Shown here one piece after another: positions 35,649 through 43,984 of a stretch of 64,000 nt of DNA. The translations under genes were made by a program, and so were the position numbers. The DNA comes from Curtobacterium sp. MCJR17_055. Its GTDB lineage: Bacteria > Actinomycetota > Actinomycetes > Actinomycetales > Microbacteriaceae. Below the pieces are notes generated by a model, which saw only the letters and a program-made list of their open reading frames with translations, was not told the DNA's origin and did not search any database. The stretch's first letter is position 1, and every line of letters begins with the position of its first letter. Location of the stretch: contig NZ_QKLF01000004.1 in assembly GCF_003224335.1 (NCBI RefSeq), positions 124,001-188,000 of the forward strand. The letters are read 5' to 3'.

Positions 35649-35912
35649 ATGGCCAACGTGACGATCCGACCGGCGACGCAGGACGACCGCTTCCGAGCGG
35701 TCCAGCTCCTGCCTGCGCCCGCCACGGTCCTCGCGCTGGCAGTCGGCGCAACGCACGGCCTCGATGCGCTGCCCCTCGGCGTCATCGCCGTCGTCGGTGC
35801 CCTCGCCACCCTCGCGAGTGCCCTGCTGCCGGCGCACCTGGACCGGGCTGGACGGTCCATGGCGGCGCCGACGGAGGCCGACCGGTACCGGGAGGGCCGG
35901 CTCCACCACTGA
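35649..35912 (+). CDS. Small hypothetical membrane protein
   Basis: This 87-residue ORF has two hydrophobic stretches (about 22-36 and 40-58; ATVLALAVGATHG and GVIAVVGALATLASALL) and charged ends. I do not recognise a family. CAGAGT lies 6 nt before the ATG, the leaderless pattern, and an 8-bp hairpin (35926-35946) follows the stop. These support expression, but the ORF is short and could be a chance reading. Confidence 0.5.
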   Translation: MANVTIRPATQDDRFRAVQLLPAPATVLALAVGATHGLDALPLGVIAVVGALATLASALLPAHLDRAGRSMAAPTEADRYREGRLHH

Positions 35913-35925
35913 CCACCCGAGGTCT

Positions 35926-35946
35926 GCACCGCCGTGCTGGCGGTGC
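35926..35946 (+). terminator. 8-bp hairpin after the small membrane ORF
   Basis: GCACCGCC-GTGCT-GGCGGTGC is a perfect stem-loop 13 nt after the stop codon at 35912. No U-tract follows, as is common in GC-rich actinobacteria. Confidence 0.4.
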
Positions 35947-36101
35947 GCTGGACCGGACGCACCCCCTGATGCGCGTCCGGCCGGGACGCCGGCCCCTGCC
36001 GTGCTGCTCCCGGAACGACCGGGCCCGCTGCGGATCCGGGACGATCGACCCCTGAACGATCGCTCCCGTTCCCCCTGAGATCTGCGGCGGGTCCGGTCCC
36101 G

Positions 36102-36566
36102 TCAGGCCGAGGTGCGGTGCGCCACGGTGCCGGGCCAGTGGTAGTCCAGGTCGTCCGGGACGTCGGGGAACAACGGTCGGTAGTGCTCGGGCGCCTTCTG
36201 CACGAGCTTGGACCGGTGCGACAGGTGCACCCGCTCGTCCGTGTTCCACGACGGGACCTCGAAGTCCCCGCGTTCGTACGCCACGAGGTCCTCCGGCACG
36301 AGGGCCAGGTCCGCGAGGGTCTTCTCGAGGCACGTGTCCGCGTGGCCGCGCTCGAGCCAGACCCGGCACGTCGCGTCCTGGTACGCCATCAGCGCCGGCC
36401 GGAAGCCACGCCACATCGCGGTGACCGGGTGGTGCTGCCAGCCGTAGTCCGGCAGCGTCAACGCACGCATGACCTGCAGCGTCTCGACCCGTTGCTTGCC
36501 GAGACGCTTGTCGTCGAGCACCTCGGCAGAGGCCCGGAAGTCGGCGAACGGCAGGAAGGTCTGCAT
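36102..36566 (-). CDS. MSMEG_6728 family protein (pyrimidine-dimer glycosylase-like)
   Basis: The 154-residue protein begins MQTFLPFADF and has VLDDKRLGKQRVETLQVMRAL, HHPVTAMWRG and a C-terminal YHWPG. This family is annotated from similarity to T4 endonuclease V-like pyrimidine dimer glycosylases; activity of this group is little studied. The ATG at 36566 gives the family length. It is divergent from an FMN reductase. Confidence 0.82.
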   Translation of the reverse strand: MQTFLPFADFRASAEVLDDKRLGKQRVETLQVMRALTLPDYGWQHHPVTAMWRGFRPALMAYQDATCRVWLERGHADTCLEKTLADLALVPEDLVAYERGDFEVPSWNTDERVHLSHRSKLVQKAPEHYRPLFPDVPDDLDYHWPGTVAHRTSA

Positions 36567-36654
36567 CTGTCGGACGGTACGCCGGCGGGCCGGGAACCGA
36601 CACAAGTCGTCACAACGACACCCTGCTCGGCGGGCACGTGTGAGCATCGAGCGC

Positions 36655-37251
36655 ATGAGCGGAACCCTCGTCGTCGGTGTCAGCGGCAGCCCATCGGACC
36701 CGTCCCGTACCTCGACGCTCGTCGGGGCGACGGTGGAGCGGCTCGTGGCCGAGCTGCCCGACGCCGAGTCCGTCACCGTGGAGATCGGGCCGCTCCTGGC
36801 CGACCTCGGTGCCGCCGCCGGGCGGGAGCAGATGGCCGCCGAGACCCAGGCCGCACTGGCGGCGGTGGAGGCGGCGGACGTGCTGGTCGTCGGGAGCCCG
36901 GCGTTCCGCGCCGCGTACTCCGGTGCGTTCAAGCTGTTCTTCGACTGGATCGGCCAGTACGACCTCGTCGACACCCCGGTGCTGCTCACGGCGACCGGCG
37001 GCAGCGACCGCCACGCGCTCCTCGTCGAGCACCAGATGCGACCGCTGTTCGGGTTCTTCCAGTCGACGACGCTCCCGCTCGCGGTGTTCGGGAACGAGCG
37101 CGACTTCACGAAGCGGGCCGGCGGGTACGACATCGCGAGCGTCGACCTCGAGCTGCGGATCGACCAGGCCGTCCGTCGGGCGCTGCCGATCATCCGCGGC
37201 GGCTTCGTCGCCGCCGGCGTCGACGACGTGCGGCGGCCGGCCGACTTCTGA
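36655..37251 (+). CDS. NAD(P)H-dependent FMN reductase
   Basis: The 198-residue flavodoxin-fold protein starts VVGVSGSPSDPSRTSTLV, an FMN-phosphate loop, and has VGSPAFRAAYSGAFKLFFDWI and TATGGSDRHALLVEHQMRPLFGFF. This is the SsuE/MsuE-like group supplying reduced FMN, often to flavin monooxygenases. GAGCAT lies 7 nt before the ATG; a GTG five codons earlier is possible. Confidence 0.88.
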   Translation: MSGTLVVGVSGSPSDPSRTSTLVGATVERLVAELPDAESVTVEIGPLLADLGAAAGREQMAAETQAALAAVEAADVLVVGSPAFRAAYSGAFKLFFDWIGQYDLVDTPVLLTATGGSDRHALLVEHQMRPLFGFFQSTTLPLAVFGNERDFTKRAGGYDIASVDLELRIDQAVRRALPIIRGGFVAAGVDDVRRPADF

Positions 37252-37387
37252 CGGGCCTCCCGGCCGGCTCGCCGGACGCCCCCGTCACGGTGAGACGCCC
37301 CGGGAGGCGCGAGACGCCTCCGGATCCGGCGGCGCCGCGACGACGTGGCGGCGTCTCGGCTCTCGGCGTCTCGGCGGGACGCCGCCG
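37252..37387. terminator. Hairpin-rich spacer between convergent genes
   Basis: The spacer holds a GGGCCTCCCG copy just after the reductase stop and several GAGACGCC/GGCGTCTC repeats. The clearest stem is GGAGGCG-CGAGA-CGCCTCC (37303-37321). It probably ends both transcripts. Confidence 0.5.
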
Positions 37388-37822
37388 TCAGCGGGGCAGC
37401 AGCGACGCGAGGTGCGCGACGGCCAGCCGGTACCCGTCGGCGCCCGCGCCGGCGATGACGGCGGTCGCCGCGGTGGCGACGTGGTCGACGTGCCGGAACG
37501 GCTCGCGCTTCCACGTGTTCGACAGGTGCACCTCGATGACGGGGACGCGCAGTGCCTCCACGGCGTCGTGCAGTGCGATCGAGGTGTGCGCGTACGCCGC
37601 GGGGTTGATGACGACGCCCGCGAAGTCGTCGAGCGCCTCGTGCAGCCACTCGACGAGTTCACCCTCGCGGTTCGTCTGTCGGAAGTCGGCCTGGAGCTCG
37701 TGCACCGCGGCCTCGGTGTGGACGATCGCCTCGATCTCGGCGAGCGTCACCGTGCCGTACTGCTCCGGGTCACGGCGGCCGAGGATGTCCAGGTTCGGGC
37801 CGTTGAGGACGAGGATGCGCAT
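37388..37822 (-). CDS. aroQ: 3-Dehydroquinate dehydratase, type II
   Basis: The 144-residue shikimate-pathway enzyme has the type II pattern LVLNGPNLDILGRRDPEQYG with the catalytic tyrosine Y22, RQTNREGELVEWLHEA, VINPAAYAHTSIALHDAV and EVHLSNTWKREPFRH. It stands alone, away from other aro genes. TAGGCT lies 6 nt before the ATG, implying leaderless mRNA. Confidence 0.96.
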   Translation of the reverse strand: MRILVLNGPNLDILGRRDPEQYGTVTLAEIEAIVHTEAAVHELQADFRQTNREGELVEWLHEALDDFAGVVINPAAYAHTSIALHDAVEALRVPVIEVHLSNTWKREPFRHVDHVATAATAVIAGAGADGYRLAVAHLASLLPR

Positions 37823-37924
37823 GCTCCGAGCCTAGCGAGCGGCCGTGGCCGGGGCGGTTCCGCCACGGAACGGTTGCGCGAGCGGGCACGAGGGGTCAGG
37901 TTGGTCTCGACGAAGGGACCGCAC

Positions 37925-38341
37925 ATGTCGACCATGGTGTTCATCAACCTGCCGGTGTCCGACCTGGACCGGGCGACCGGGTTCTACCGGGCACTCGGCT
38001 ACCCACTGAACCCGGTGTTCAGTGACGACACCGCTTCGAGCATCGTCATCAGCGACACCGTGTACGTGATGCTCCTCACGCACGCGAAGTTCTCCGAGTT
38101 CACGGACAAGACCATCGCCGCGTCGGACACGATCGAGGTCATCAACTCCCTGAGCGCCGAGACGAAGGACGAGGTCCACCGGATCGTCGACGCCGCGGTC
38201 GAGGCCGGCGGGACCGAGGACCGACCGGAGATGGACCTCGGGTTCATGTTCCAGCGCAGCTTCGTCGACCCGGACGGCCACCGCTGGGAGTACGTCTGGA
38301 TGGACCCGGCCGCGGCCGAGGACGGCCCGCACGCCGACTGA
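37925..38341 (+). CDS. VOC family protein (glyoxalase/dioxygenase fold)
   Basis: The 138-residue protein shows two beta-alpha-beta3 modules: VFINLPVSDLDRATGFYRALGYPLNPVFS at the start and RSFVDPDGHRWEYVWMDP at the end. Members bind a metal and act as isomerases, dioxygenases or resistance proteins, or have unknown substrates as here. The ATG at 37925 follows GAAGGGACCGCAC. Confidence 0.88.
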   Translation: MSTMVFINLPVSDLDRATGFYRALGYPLNPVFSDDTASSIVISDTVYVMLLTHAKFSEFTDKTIAASDTIEVINSLSAETKDEVHRIVDAAVEAGGTEDRPEMDLGFMFQRSFVDPDGHRWEYVWMDPAAAEDGPHAD

Positions 38342-38377
38342 CGCCGCACCGGTCGTGCCGTCCGCCAGGATGGGACG

Positions 38378-38974
38378 ATGACGACGGATCTCGTGACCGG
38401 CGAGGACGGCCGCGCCCGACCGCTGTGGGCATCGGTCGACCCGATGCTGCGGGAGTACTACGACACCGAGTGGGGCATGCCCGTCCGGGACGAACGAGGC
38501 GTCTTCGAGCGGCTGTCGCTCGAGGCGTTCCAGTCCGGCCTGTCGTGGCGGACGATCCTGGCCAAGCGCCCGGCGTTCCGGGCGGCCTTCGCGGACTTCG
38601 ACCCCGACGTCGTCGCCGGGTTCGGGGAGGACGACGTCGCACGGCTGCTCGGTGACGCGGGCATCGTCCGGAACCGGGCGAAGATCGCCGCGACGATCAC
38701 GAACGCCGGCGCGACCATCGCGCTGCGGGCGGACGGCGGGCTGGCGGACTTCGTCTGGTCCTTCCGGCCCGCCGACACCCCGAGGCCACGGACCGTCGCC
38801 GAGGTCCCGACCACCAGTCCCGAATCGACCGCGCTGTCGAAGGCGCTGCGGAAACGGGGGTTCGCCTTCGTCGGACCGACCACCATGCACGCGCTCATGG
38901 AAGCGCTGGGGATCGTCGACACGCACCTCGTCGGCAGCCACCGCCGGGGGACGTCGGGCGTCTGGCCCGACTGA
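38378..38974 (+). CDS. tag: DNA-3-methyladenine glycosylase I (zinc-site-deficient form)
   Basis: The 198-residue protein aligns along the Tag family: YYDTEWGMPVRDERGVFERL, LEAFQSGLSWRTIL with the catalytic-region Glu, AGIVRNRAKI and KRGFAFVGPTT. Three of the four zinc ligands of E. coli Tag are not present: the N-terminal RCxW is RPLW, YHDNEW is YYDTEW, and the C-terminal HVVGC is HLVGS. The fold may be held differently. CAGGAT is 6 nt before the ATG. Confidence 0.9.
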   Translation: MTTDLVTGEDGRARPLWASVDPMLREYYDTEWGMPVRDERGVFERLSLEAFQSGLSWRTILAKRPAFRAAFADFDPDVVAGFGEDDVARLLGDAGIVRNRAKIAATITNAGATIALRADGGLADFVWSFRPADTPRPRTVAEVPTTSPESTALSKALRKRGFAFVGPTTMHALMEALGIVDTHLVGSHRRGTSGVWPD

Positions 38975-38994
38975 CGAGCCCGTCCGCACCGGCG

Positions 38995-39501
38995 TCAGTC
39001 GAGCGGGAGCCGCATCTGCAGCGAGGCGACCTCGTACCCCAGCTGTTCGTAGAGCTCGCGCGCGCCGGTGTTGTAGCCGAAGACGTTGAGACCGATGCTC
39101 GTCGCGCCCTCGCTGCGGGCGACCTCGTGGGCGAGCTCGAACGCTCGTCGCGCGTGCCCCTGCCGGCGGTGGTCGACGTCGACCTCGATGTCGAACACCC
39201 ACCAGTCGCTGCTGCCCGGGGTGAACGGGCCGATCCAGAGGTGCCCGACGACCGTGTCGTCCTGGTCGGTCAGCTCCCACACGTGGTGCCCCGCCGCGGG
39301 TGACCCGCCGGGGAACCAGGTGTCGAGGGAGCGCTGCTTGTTGGCGTCGGCCTGCTCGCGGCTCTCACCGGACCGCACGCGGGACTCGACGTACTCCGCC
39401 ATGGAACGGTCGAGCCACCCGGGGAGTCGGTCCGCGGGCATCGGCACGAGGCGGACGGCACGCATCGGCCGCTCCGCTCGCCCGTCGTCCGGGGCCGTCA
39501 C
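38995..39501 (-). CDS. GNAT family N-acetyltransferase
   Basis: The 168-residue protein has the acetyl-CoA loop VDVDHRRQGHARRAFELAHEVA and a C-terminal YNTGARELYEQLGYEV. The substrate is unknown. The GTG at 39501 is chosen because it overlaps the upstream stop as GTGA and GAAGGG lies 6 nt before it; an ATG at 39465 would give 156 residues. It is translationally coupled to the LysR-like gene. Confidence 0.88.
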   Translation of the reverse strand: MTAPDDGRAERPMRAVRLVPMPADRLPGWLDRSMAEYVESRVRSGESREQADANKQRSLDTWFPGGSPAAGHHVWELTDQDDTVVGHLWIGPFTPGSSDWWVFDIEVDVDHRRQGHARRAFELAHEVARSEGATSIGLNVFGYNTGARELYEQLGYEVASLQMRLPLD

Positions 39502-40259
39502 CGGTTGCCCTTCGAGCCGCGCTTCGGCTTGCCGGACATGCCGCGCGGCGTCCGGCCGCGTCCCGTGGAGTTCTTCCCGCCGCCGCTCTTCGCGCCGGTG
39601 CCCTTCGTCGCACTCCGCTTGGCGACGGTCTTCGCGTTGGACGCCGTGGCCTTGCCACCGCCCTTCGCCGGGCGGGCACGGTCCGCGGTGTCGGGATCCG
39701 GGCCTCCCGGCTGGTCCGCCTGGTTCCGAGAGCTGTTGGCGGTGCGGCCGCGGACCACGCCGATGAACTCCTCGGTCAGCTCGGAGGCGTCCTCGTCGCG
39801 CCAGACCAGGGCGACGCGGGTGCCGGGGGAGCCGGCCAGCGGTCGGGACACGAGGTCCTTCCGGCTCGCCGCGCGGAAGAGCGACTGCGGTAGGACGACG
39901 ACGCCGACGTTCGCCTCGACCAGGTCGAGCGCAGCGGACACGTCCGGCGGCACCGGGCCGGCGTCGAGGACCGTGACGTCGGCGAGGTCCGCCTCGGTCA
40001 CCTCGTCGAGGTCGGCGAGCGGGGAGTCCTTCGGGGCAGCGACGACCGCGGTCTCGGTCCAGAGCGGGATCGCGTGGTGCTGCTCGGGCACGGGCATCCG
40101 GGCGAACACCATGTCCGCGTCGCCCTCGATCGCCGCGGTGACGCCGTCGGCCTCCACGGGCAGGAGCACCAGGTCGACGTCCGGACGACGCTCCCGCCAC
40201 ACCCGCACCCACTTGGCGGGGGAGACCCCGGGTACGAAGGCGATGGCGAGCGCGGTCAT
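39498..40259 (-). CDS. LysR-type effector domain protein without HTH, with basic tail
   Basis: The 253-residue protein aligns with the LysR substrate-binding fold (about 1-160; ALAIAFVPGVSP, EGDADMVFARMPV, VGVVVLPQSLFR), but the usual N-terminal winged helix is absent. The last 85 residues are rich in Lys, Arg, Gly and Ser (for example KPKRGSKGNR), a disordered, possibly nucleic-acid-binding tail. TATGCT lies 7 nt before the ATG, so longer starts are unlikely. It is divergent from a DUF5997 gene with 33 nt between starts. Confidence 0.85.
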   Translation of the reverse strand: MTALAIAFVPGVSPAKWVRVWRERRPDVDLVLLPVEADGVTAAIEGDADMVFARMPVPEQHHAIPLWTETAVVAAPKDSPLADLDEVTEADLADVTVLDAGPVPPDVSAALDLVEANVGVVVLPQSLFRAASRKDLVSRPLAGSPGTRVALVWRDEDASELTEEFIGVVRGRTANSSRNQADQPGGPDPDTADRARPAKGGGKATASNAKTVAKRSATKGTGAKSGGGKNSTGRGRTPRGMSGKPKRGSKGNR

Positions 40260-40292
40260 GCACCCGAGCATACGGGCCGTACCCTTGTCACC
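40260..40292. promoter_or_regulatory. Divergent pair of leaderless promoters
   Basis: On the minus strand TATGCT (40272-40267) is 7 nt before the LysR-like ATG. On the plus strand TACCCT (40280-40285) is 7 nt before the DUF5997 ATG. The two -10 elements are 7 nt apart, so polymerase binding should be mutually exclusive. Confidence 0.5.
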
Positions 40293-40670
40293 ATGGCCCA
40301 GGAACAGACCATGAAGCCCGAGACCGCTGCCAAGAAGCTCGGCGTCCTCCTCTCGGCGACCCCGGAGTCGTTCCGCGCGGGCCCGATCGCTCGCACGACG
40401 TTCGACGAATTGCAGAGCGAGCCGCCGACGTGGCTCCAGGACCTCCGTCGCGACGGGCCGCACCCCCGCCCGGTCGTGGCCGCGCGCCTCGGCGTCTCGA
40501 TCTCCGGACTCGCCCGCGCCGGCGTCGACGACGTCCTCACCACCGAGCAGATCAAGCAGCTGCTGCAGGAGATGCCCGAGTGGCTCGTCCGCGAGCGCTC
40601 GACCCAGGCCGCGGTCCGCTCCGAGAACGTGCGCGTGAAGCAGGAGCGCGCCGCCCGCACCGAGGGCTGA
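40293..40670 (+). CDS. DUF5997 family protein
   Basis: The 125-residue protein is helical and charged, with MKPETAAKKLGVLLSATPESFR, RTTFDELQSEPPTWLQDLRRDGPHPRPVVAARLGVSISGLARAG and a basic C-terminal helix. The middle looks like a small helix-turn-helix, so DNA binding is possible. It is an actinobacterial family commonly next to the HTH-less LysR-like gene, as here, so the two may form one regulatory unit (inference). Confidence 0.85.
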   Translation: MAQEQTMKPETAAKKLGVLLSATPESFRAGPIARTTFDELQSEPPTWLQDLRRDGPHPRPVVAARLGVSISGLARAGVDDVLTTEQIKQLLQEMPEWLVRERSTQAAVRSENVRVKQERAARTEG

Positions 40671-40678
40671 CACCCCCG

Positions 40679-41188
40679 ATGCACGCGACCGTCGCCGACG
40701 CGGTGCTCGTCGTGCCGCAGTTCGCCTCGGTCTGCTGCATCGTCGGGGACCGGTACCGCCCGCGGCCCGGGGTCATCGTGCCCGCGGCGGTCATGCTCGT
40801 CGCCATGCTCATGCCCGTGGTCCAGGCCGGGCCGTCGTGGACGATCCTCGCCGCGGCGCTGCTGCTGTTCCTCGCGCCGCTGCCCGTCGTGCGACGGCGT
40901 CGGGGTGACGGCCGTCGCGCGGAACCGATGGACGTGCACCGGGCGCTCTCGGCGGTGGTCATGGCCGGCATGCTGTTCATGGGTCACGCCTCCGAACTCG
41001 TCGGCGGTGCCGTGCACGCGCACGCGCTCGTCCTGACGGCGGTGCTCGGAGCCGGGGTGATCGGGTACTGCGCCTTCAGCGGCTGGCTGCTCCGGTACGA
41101 GTGGGCCCGGGAGGACCGCCGTGCCGTCCGCAGCGGCGAGGTGTTCGCCATGACCGTCGCCGTCGTCGGGATGACCCTGGCGATGTGA
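40679..41188 (+). CDS. Hypothetical multi-pass membrane protein
   Basis: The 169-residue protein has five or six hydrophobic segments, including VIVPAAVMLVAMLMPVVQAG and TILAAALLLFLAPLPV, and His-rich loops (MGHASELVGGAVHAHAL). I recognise no family with confidence; the short histidine-bearing helices recall small metal- or haem-associated membrane proteins, which is speculative. It starts 9 nt after DUF5997 and is probably co-transcribed. Confidence 0.7.
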   Translation: MHATVADAVLVVPQFASVCCIVGDRYRPRPGVIVPAAVMLVAMLMPVVQAGPSWTILAAALLLFLAPLPVVRRRRGDGRRAEPMDVHRALSAVVMAGMLFMGHASELVGGAVHAHALVLTAVLGAGVIGYCAFSGWLLRYEWAREDRRAVRSGEVFAMTVAVVGMTLAM

Positions 41189-41246
41189 CCCGGTCCCGCC
41201 GACGCGGTTGCCCGGCGTCACGGGAGCACCGCGTTACGGTTGCGTG

Positions 41247-41777
41247 GTGTCCGACCGCATCGTCCGCCGCCCCGACGCTCCGTCGCCCCGACTCGACGAG
41301 GTCGACGAGCGGATCCTCTGGGTGCTGGCCGCCGATGCCCGGATCCCGAACAACCGACTCGCAGCAGCGGTCGGCATCGCTCCGTCGACGTGCCTGGTCC
41401 GGGTCCGTGCGCTCGAGGACGCCGGCGTCATCGCGGGCTACCGGGCCGAGGTGGACATCGCCCGGCTCGGGTTCTCGATCGAGGCGATGGTGTCCGTGCG
41501 GGTGCACGCGGCCGCACGCCACGAGCTCCGGGAGTTCGCGAAGCGCCTGCTCCGGGTGCCGGTGGTGCTCGACGTGTCGTTCCTGGCCGGCGACAAGGAC
41601 TTCCTCGTGCACATCGCGTGCACGTCCACCGAGCAACTGCGGGACTTCGTCGCCGACGAGCTGAGCGGTGACCCCTCGGTCGCGACGACGCAGACCTCGA
41701 TCGTGTTCGAGCGGTTGGTCGCCGACCGGGAGCACCAGGCCCGCTCGTACGGCGAGCTGCGCCGCTGGCAGGCCTAG
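41247..41777 (+). CDS. Lrp/AsnC family transcriptional regulator
   Basis: The 176-residue protein has the AsnC helix-turn-helix (about 13-70; DERILWVLAADARIPNNRLAAAVGIAPSTCLVRVRAL) and a C-terminal RAM domain for amino-acid sensing. The GTG at 41247 lies 6 nt after TACGGT (41235-41240), so it is probably leaderless. No amino-acid gene adjoins it to suggest the effector. Confidence 0.9.
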   Translation: MSDRIVRRPDAPSPRLDEVDERILWVLAADARIPNNRLAAAVGIAPSTCLVRVRALEDAGVIAGYRAEVDIARLGFSIEAMVSVRVHAAARHELREFAKRLLRVPVVLDVSFLAGDKDFLVHIACTSTEQLRDFVADELSGDPSVATTQTSIVFERLVADREHQARSYGELRRWQA

Positions 41778-41799
41778 CGCCGCAGCCGCTCCGGCCGGG

Positions 41800-42231
41800 T
41801 CAGCGCGTGCGGACCATGGGGGTGTGCGGGATGGCGTCCTCGAGGAAGTCCTCCCCCGAGCGCACGAAGCCGAACTGCGCGTACCACTCGCCGAGGTGTG
41901 CCTGCGCGTTGATCGCGATGCTGGGGGACCGGCTCTCGGCGATCGCCGCCGTCATCAGCGCCGCCCCGAGCCCCTTGCCGCGGGCGTGTGCCGCGGTCGC
42001 GACGCGGCCGATCCGCTCGGTGCCGTCAGGCTCGCGGAGGAGTCGCAGGGTGGCGTCGACGGACCCGGTCCCGGCCCAGAACTGCACCGTGCCCGGCTCG
42101 AGGTCGCGGCCGTCGATGTCCGGGTAGGCGCACTCCTGCTCGACCACGAACACGTCCTGCCGCAGACGGAGGATCTCGTGCAGCGTGACGATGTCGAGGT
42201 TGCGAGTGGGGGCACTGAAGGTCGAGGTCAC
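41800..42231 (-). CDS. elaA: ElaA-type GNAT acetyltransferase
   Basis: The 143-residue protein has the ElaA signature LHEILRLRQDVFVVEQECAYPDIDGRDLEPGT, followed by the acetyl-CoA motif RIGRVATAAHARGKGLGAALM and YAQFGFVRSGEDFLEDAIPHTPM. ElaA proteins are small GNATs of uncertain substrate. The GTG at 42231 is the start that leaves this signature intact without a foreign extension. Confidence 0.9.
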   Translation of the reverse strand: MTSTFSAPTRNLDIVTLHEILRLRQDVFVVEQECAYPDIDGRDLEPGTVQFWAGTGSVDATLRLLREPDGTERIGRVATAAHARGKGLGAALMTAAIAESRSPSIAINAQAHLGEWYAQFGFVRSGEDFLEDAIPHTPMVRTR

Positions 42232-42335
42232 GCCGTTCCTGACTGTTCGATGTGAATGAGGAGCAGGGCACCGGTGCTGGTCTACCGTGCCGGTCAACCA
42301 CTCTACGTGCGCAGCCGAGATCAGGAGGTGAGCGC

Positions 42336-43895
42336 ATGGACGCGACGATGCGTGCACCCTGGCGCACGGTCCTGCGATGGGCGCTCATGGCCTGCGGGAT
42401 CGTCGCAGCCGTCGTGCTGCTCTCGATCGTCCTCGGCGCCCGACCGGCTGCCGCTGTCGGTGGTTCCCTGCTCGGGAGCGGGGCGCAGACCCAGGCGGCA
42501 CCGCGGCCCGACGGCCTGGTCGGCGGAGTGGTCTCTGGCGTCGGCAGTGCTGCCCAGCGCGTGACGAGCGGGGTCGGCGACGTCGTCGACCGCGCCGTGG
42601 CACCGGTCCGCAGCGCCGTTCCTGCCCCCGTCCCGCCGGCTCCGCGCCCGGTCGCCCCGGCACCGGCCGCTCCGGCTCCTGTGGCCCCGGCCCCCGTCGC
42701 GCCGGCCGCTCCGGCACCCGTCGCATCCGCCCCGGCGGCACCTGCGCCGGCTCCCGTCGCGCCGGCCCCCGCTGCCCCCGTCACGACCCCCGTGGCCGAG
42801 GCGACGCCTGCAGCACCGACGACCTCCCGGCCGGCCGGGGACGATTCCGGGCCCGCGCCAGCGGCACCCGCGACCACCGCCGTCGGCACTCCGGCGGAGA
42901 CCCCGAGCCGTCCGGGCACGAGCCGTCCGAGCCCGACCCGTCCGGGCACGACCGGCCCGGACACGAACCGTCCGGGCACGTCGCTCGTCGACGGCCTCGT
43001 GCCGGACGTGACCAGTGCCTCCCGGCCGGTCGCGGACGGCGTCTCCGGGGCACTGGCCCCCGTCACCGGGACGGTGCAGACCGTGACGGCCGTCGGCCCG
43101 GTGACCTCCATCGTGGCGACCGTCGACCGGGTGGTCGGGAGCCTCCCGGTCGTCGGCACGCTGCTCGGCGACGACGCCTTGGGCGGGGTGACCGACCCCG
43201 TGACCGGCATCGTCGACGGAACCCTCGGCATCGTCGGCGACACCGTCGCCGTCGTGCCGGACGTGGTGGCCGGGGTGCCCGGGGTCGTCGGCGGACTCCC
43301 GTCCGTCGGCGATGGGCTCCTGCCTGGAGGCCCGCTCCCCGTCGTCGACGTCCCCGTCCGCCCGGTGCTCCCCGGCTCCGGCGGTGCGCTGCCGGGGGCC
43401 CCGGTCGTCGGGCCCGGGCCGGCCCCGACCTCGGCCCCGACCCTCCCGGTCGACCGCGAGGGTCCTGTCGGCCGCGACGGCGGCGAGGTCGGGGCCGTCG
43501 TGCCGTCGGTGGGGACGACGGACGATGCGTCCGTGACACCCGCTGCGGGACAGCGCTCGGCGACCGCCGTCGCCGTCGCAGCAGAAAATTCGTCGCGGTC
43601 GATGGTCGGGACGGTCGCTGACGAGGTCCTCGTCCCGGCTCCCGCGACGGCGACGTTCGGCGGCGAGGCCCTCGTCCTCCCCGAGGGCGGCGCACCCACG
43701 CGGGCCCCGTTCGACGGCGCCACAGGCAGCTCCACGGGCGGGTCCGCCTCCGGTGGCTCGGCCGGCGCGAACGTCCTCGGCACCGTGGGCGCCGCGAACC
43801 CGACCTCCCCCCTCGCCGCGGGCCTTGGCGGCTCGGTCTCCGACGACGCCCTCCCAGCGTCGGTCACCGGCGACCACGACGTCGCTCCCGATTGA
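42336..43895 (+). CDS. Secreted Pro/Ala/Val/Gly-rich low-complexity protein
   Basis: The 519-residue protein has a signal peptide (hydrophobic 15-35, predicted cleavage after ARPAAA near 40). A Pro/Ala linker follows (about 92-140, repeated APAPVAP), then a Thr/Pro/Arg stretch. A long segment (about 218-350) alternates short hydrophobic strands with Gly/Asp/Pro turns, such as GIVDGTLGIVGDTVAVVPDVV. The tail is Gly/Ser/Ala-rich. There is no sorting signal or C-terminal membrane helix. A strong AGGAGGTGAG site precedes the ATG. I recognise no family. It lies 89 nt upstream of the chaplin-like gene and is probably in the same transcription unit. Confidence 0.8.
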   Translation: MDATMRAPWRTVLRWALMACGIVAAVVLLSIVLGARPAAAVGGSLLGSGAQTQAAPRPDGLVGGVVSGVGSAAQRVTSGVGDVVDRAVAPVRSAVPAPVPPAPRPVAPAPAAPAPVAPAPVAPAAPAPVASAPAAPAPAPVAPAPAAPVTTPVAEATPAAPTTSRPAGDDSGPAPAAPATTAVGTPAETPSRPGTSRPSPTRPGTTGPDTNRPGTSLVDGLVPDVTSASRPVADGVSGALAPVTGTVQTVTAVGPVTSIVATVDRVVGSLPVVGTLLGDDALGGVTDPVTGIVDGTLGIVGDTVAVVPDVVAGVPGVVGGLPSVGDGLLPGGPLPVVDVPVRPVLPGSGGALPGAPVVGPGPAPTSAPTLPVDREGPVGRDGGEVGAVVPSVGTTDDASVTPAAGQRSATAVAVAAENSSRSMVGTVADEVLVPAPATATFGGEALVLPEGGAPTRAPFDGATGSSTGGSASGGSAGANVLGTVGAANPTSPLAAGLGGSVSDDALPASVTGDHDVAPD

Positions 43896-43984
43896 GATCG
43901 GCGCACCTGCCCGTCACGGCAGGACGCGCCACCGACCGCCTCTGTGTGCGGTCGACCATCCATCTCGATCAGGAGTGAACGACC

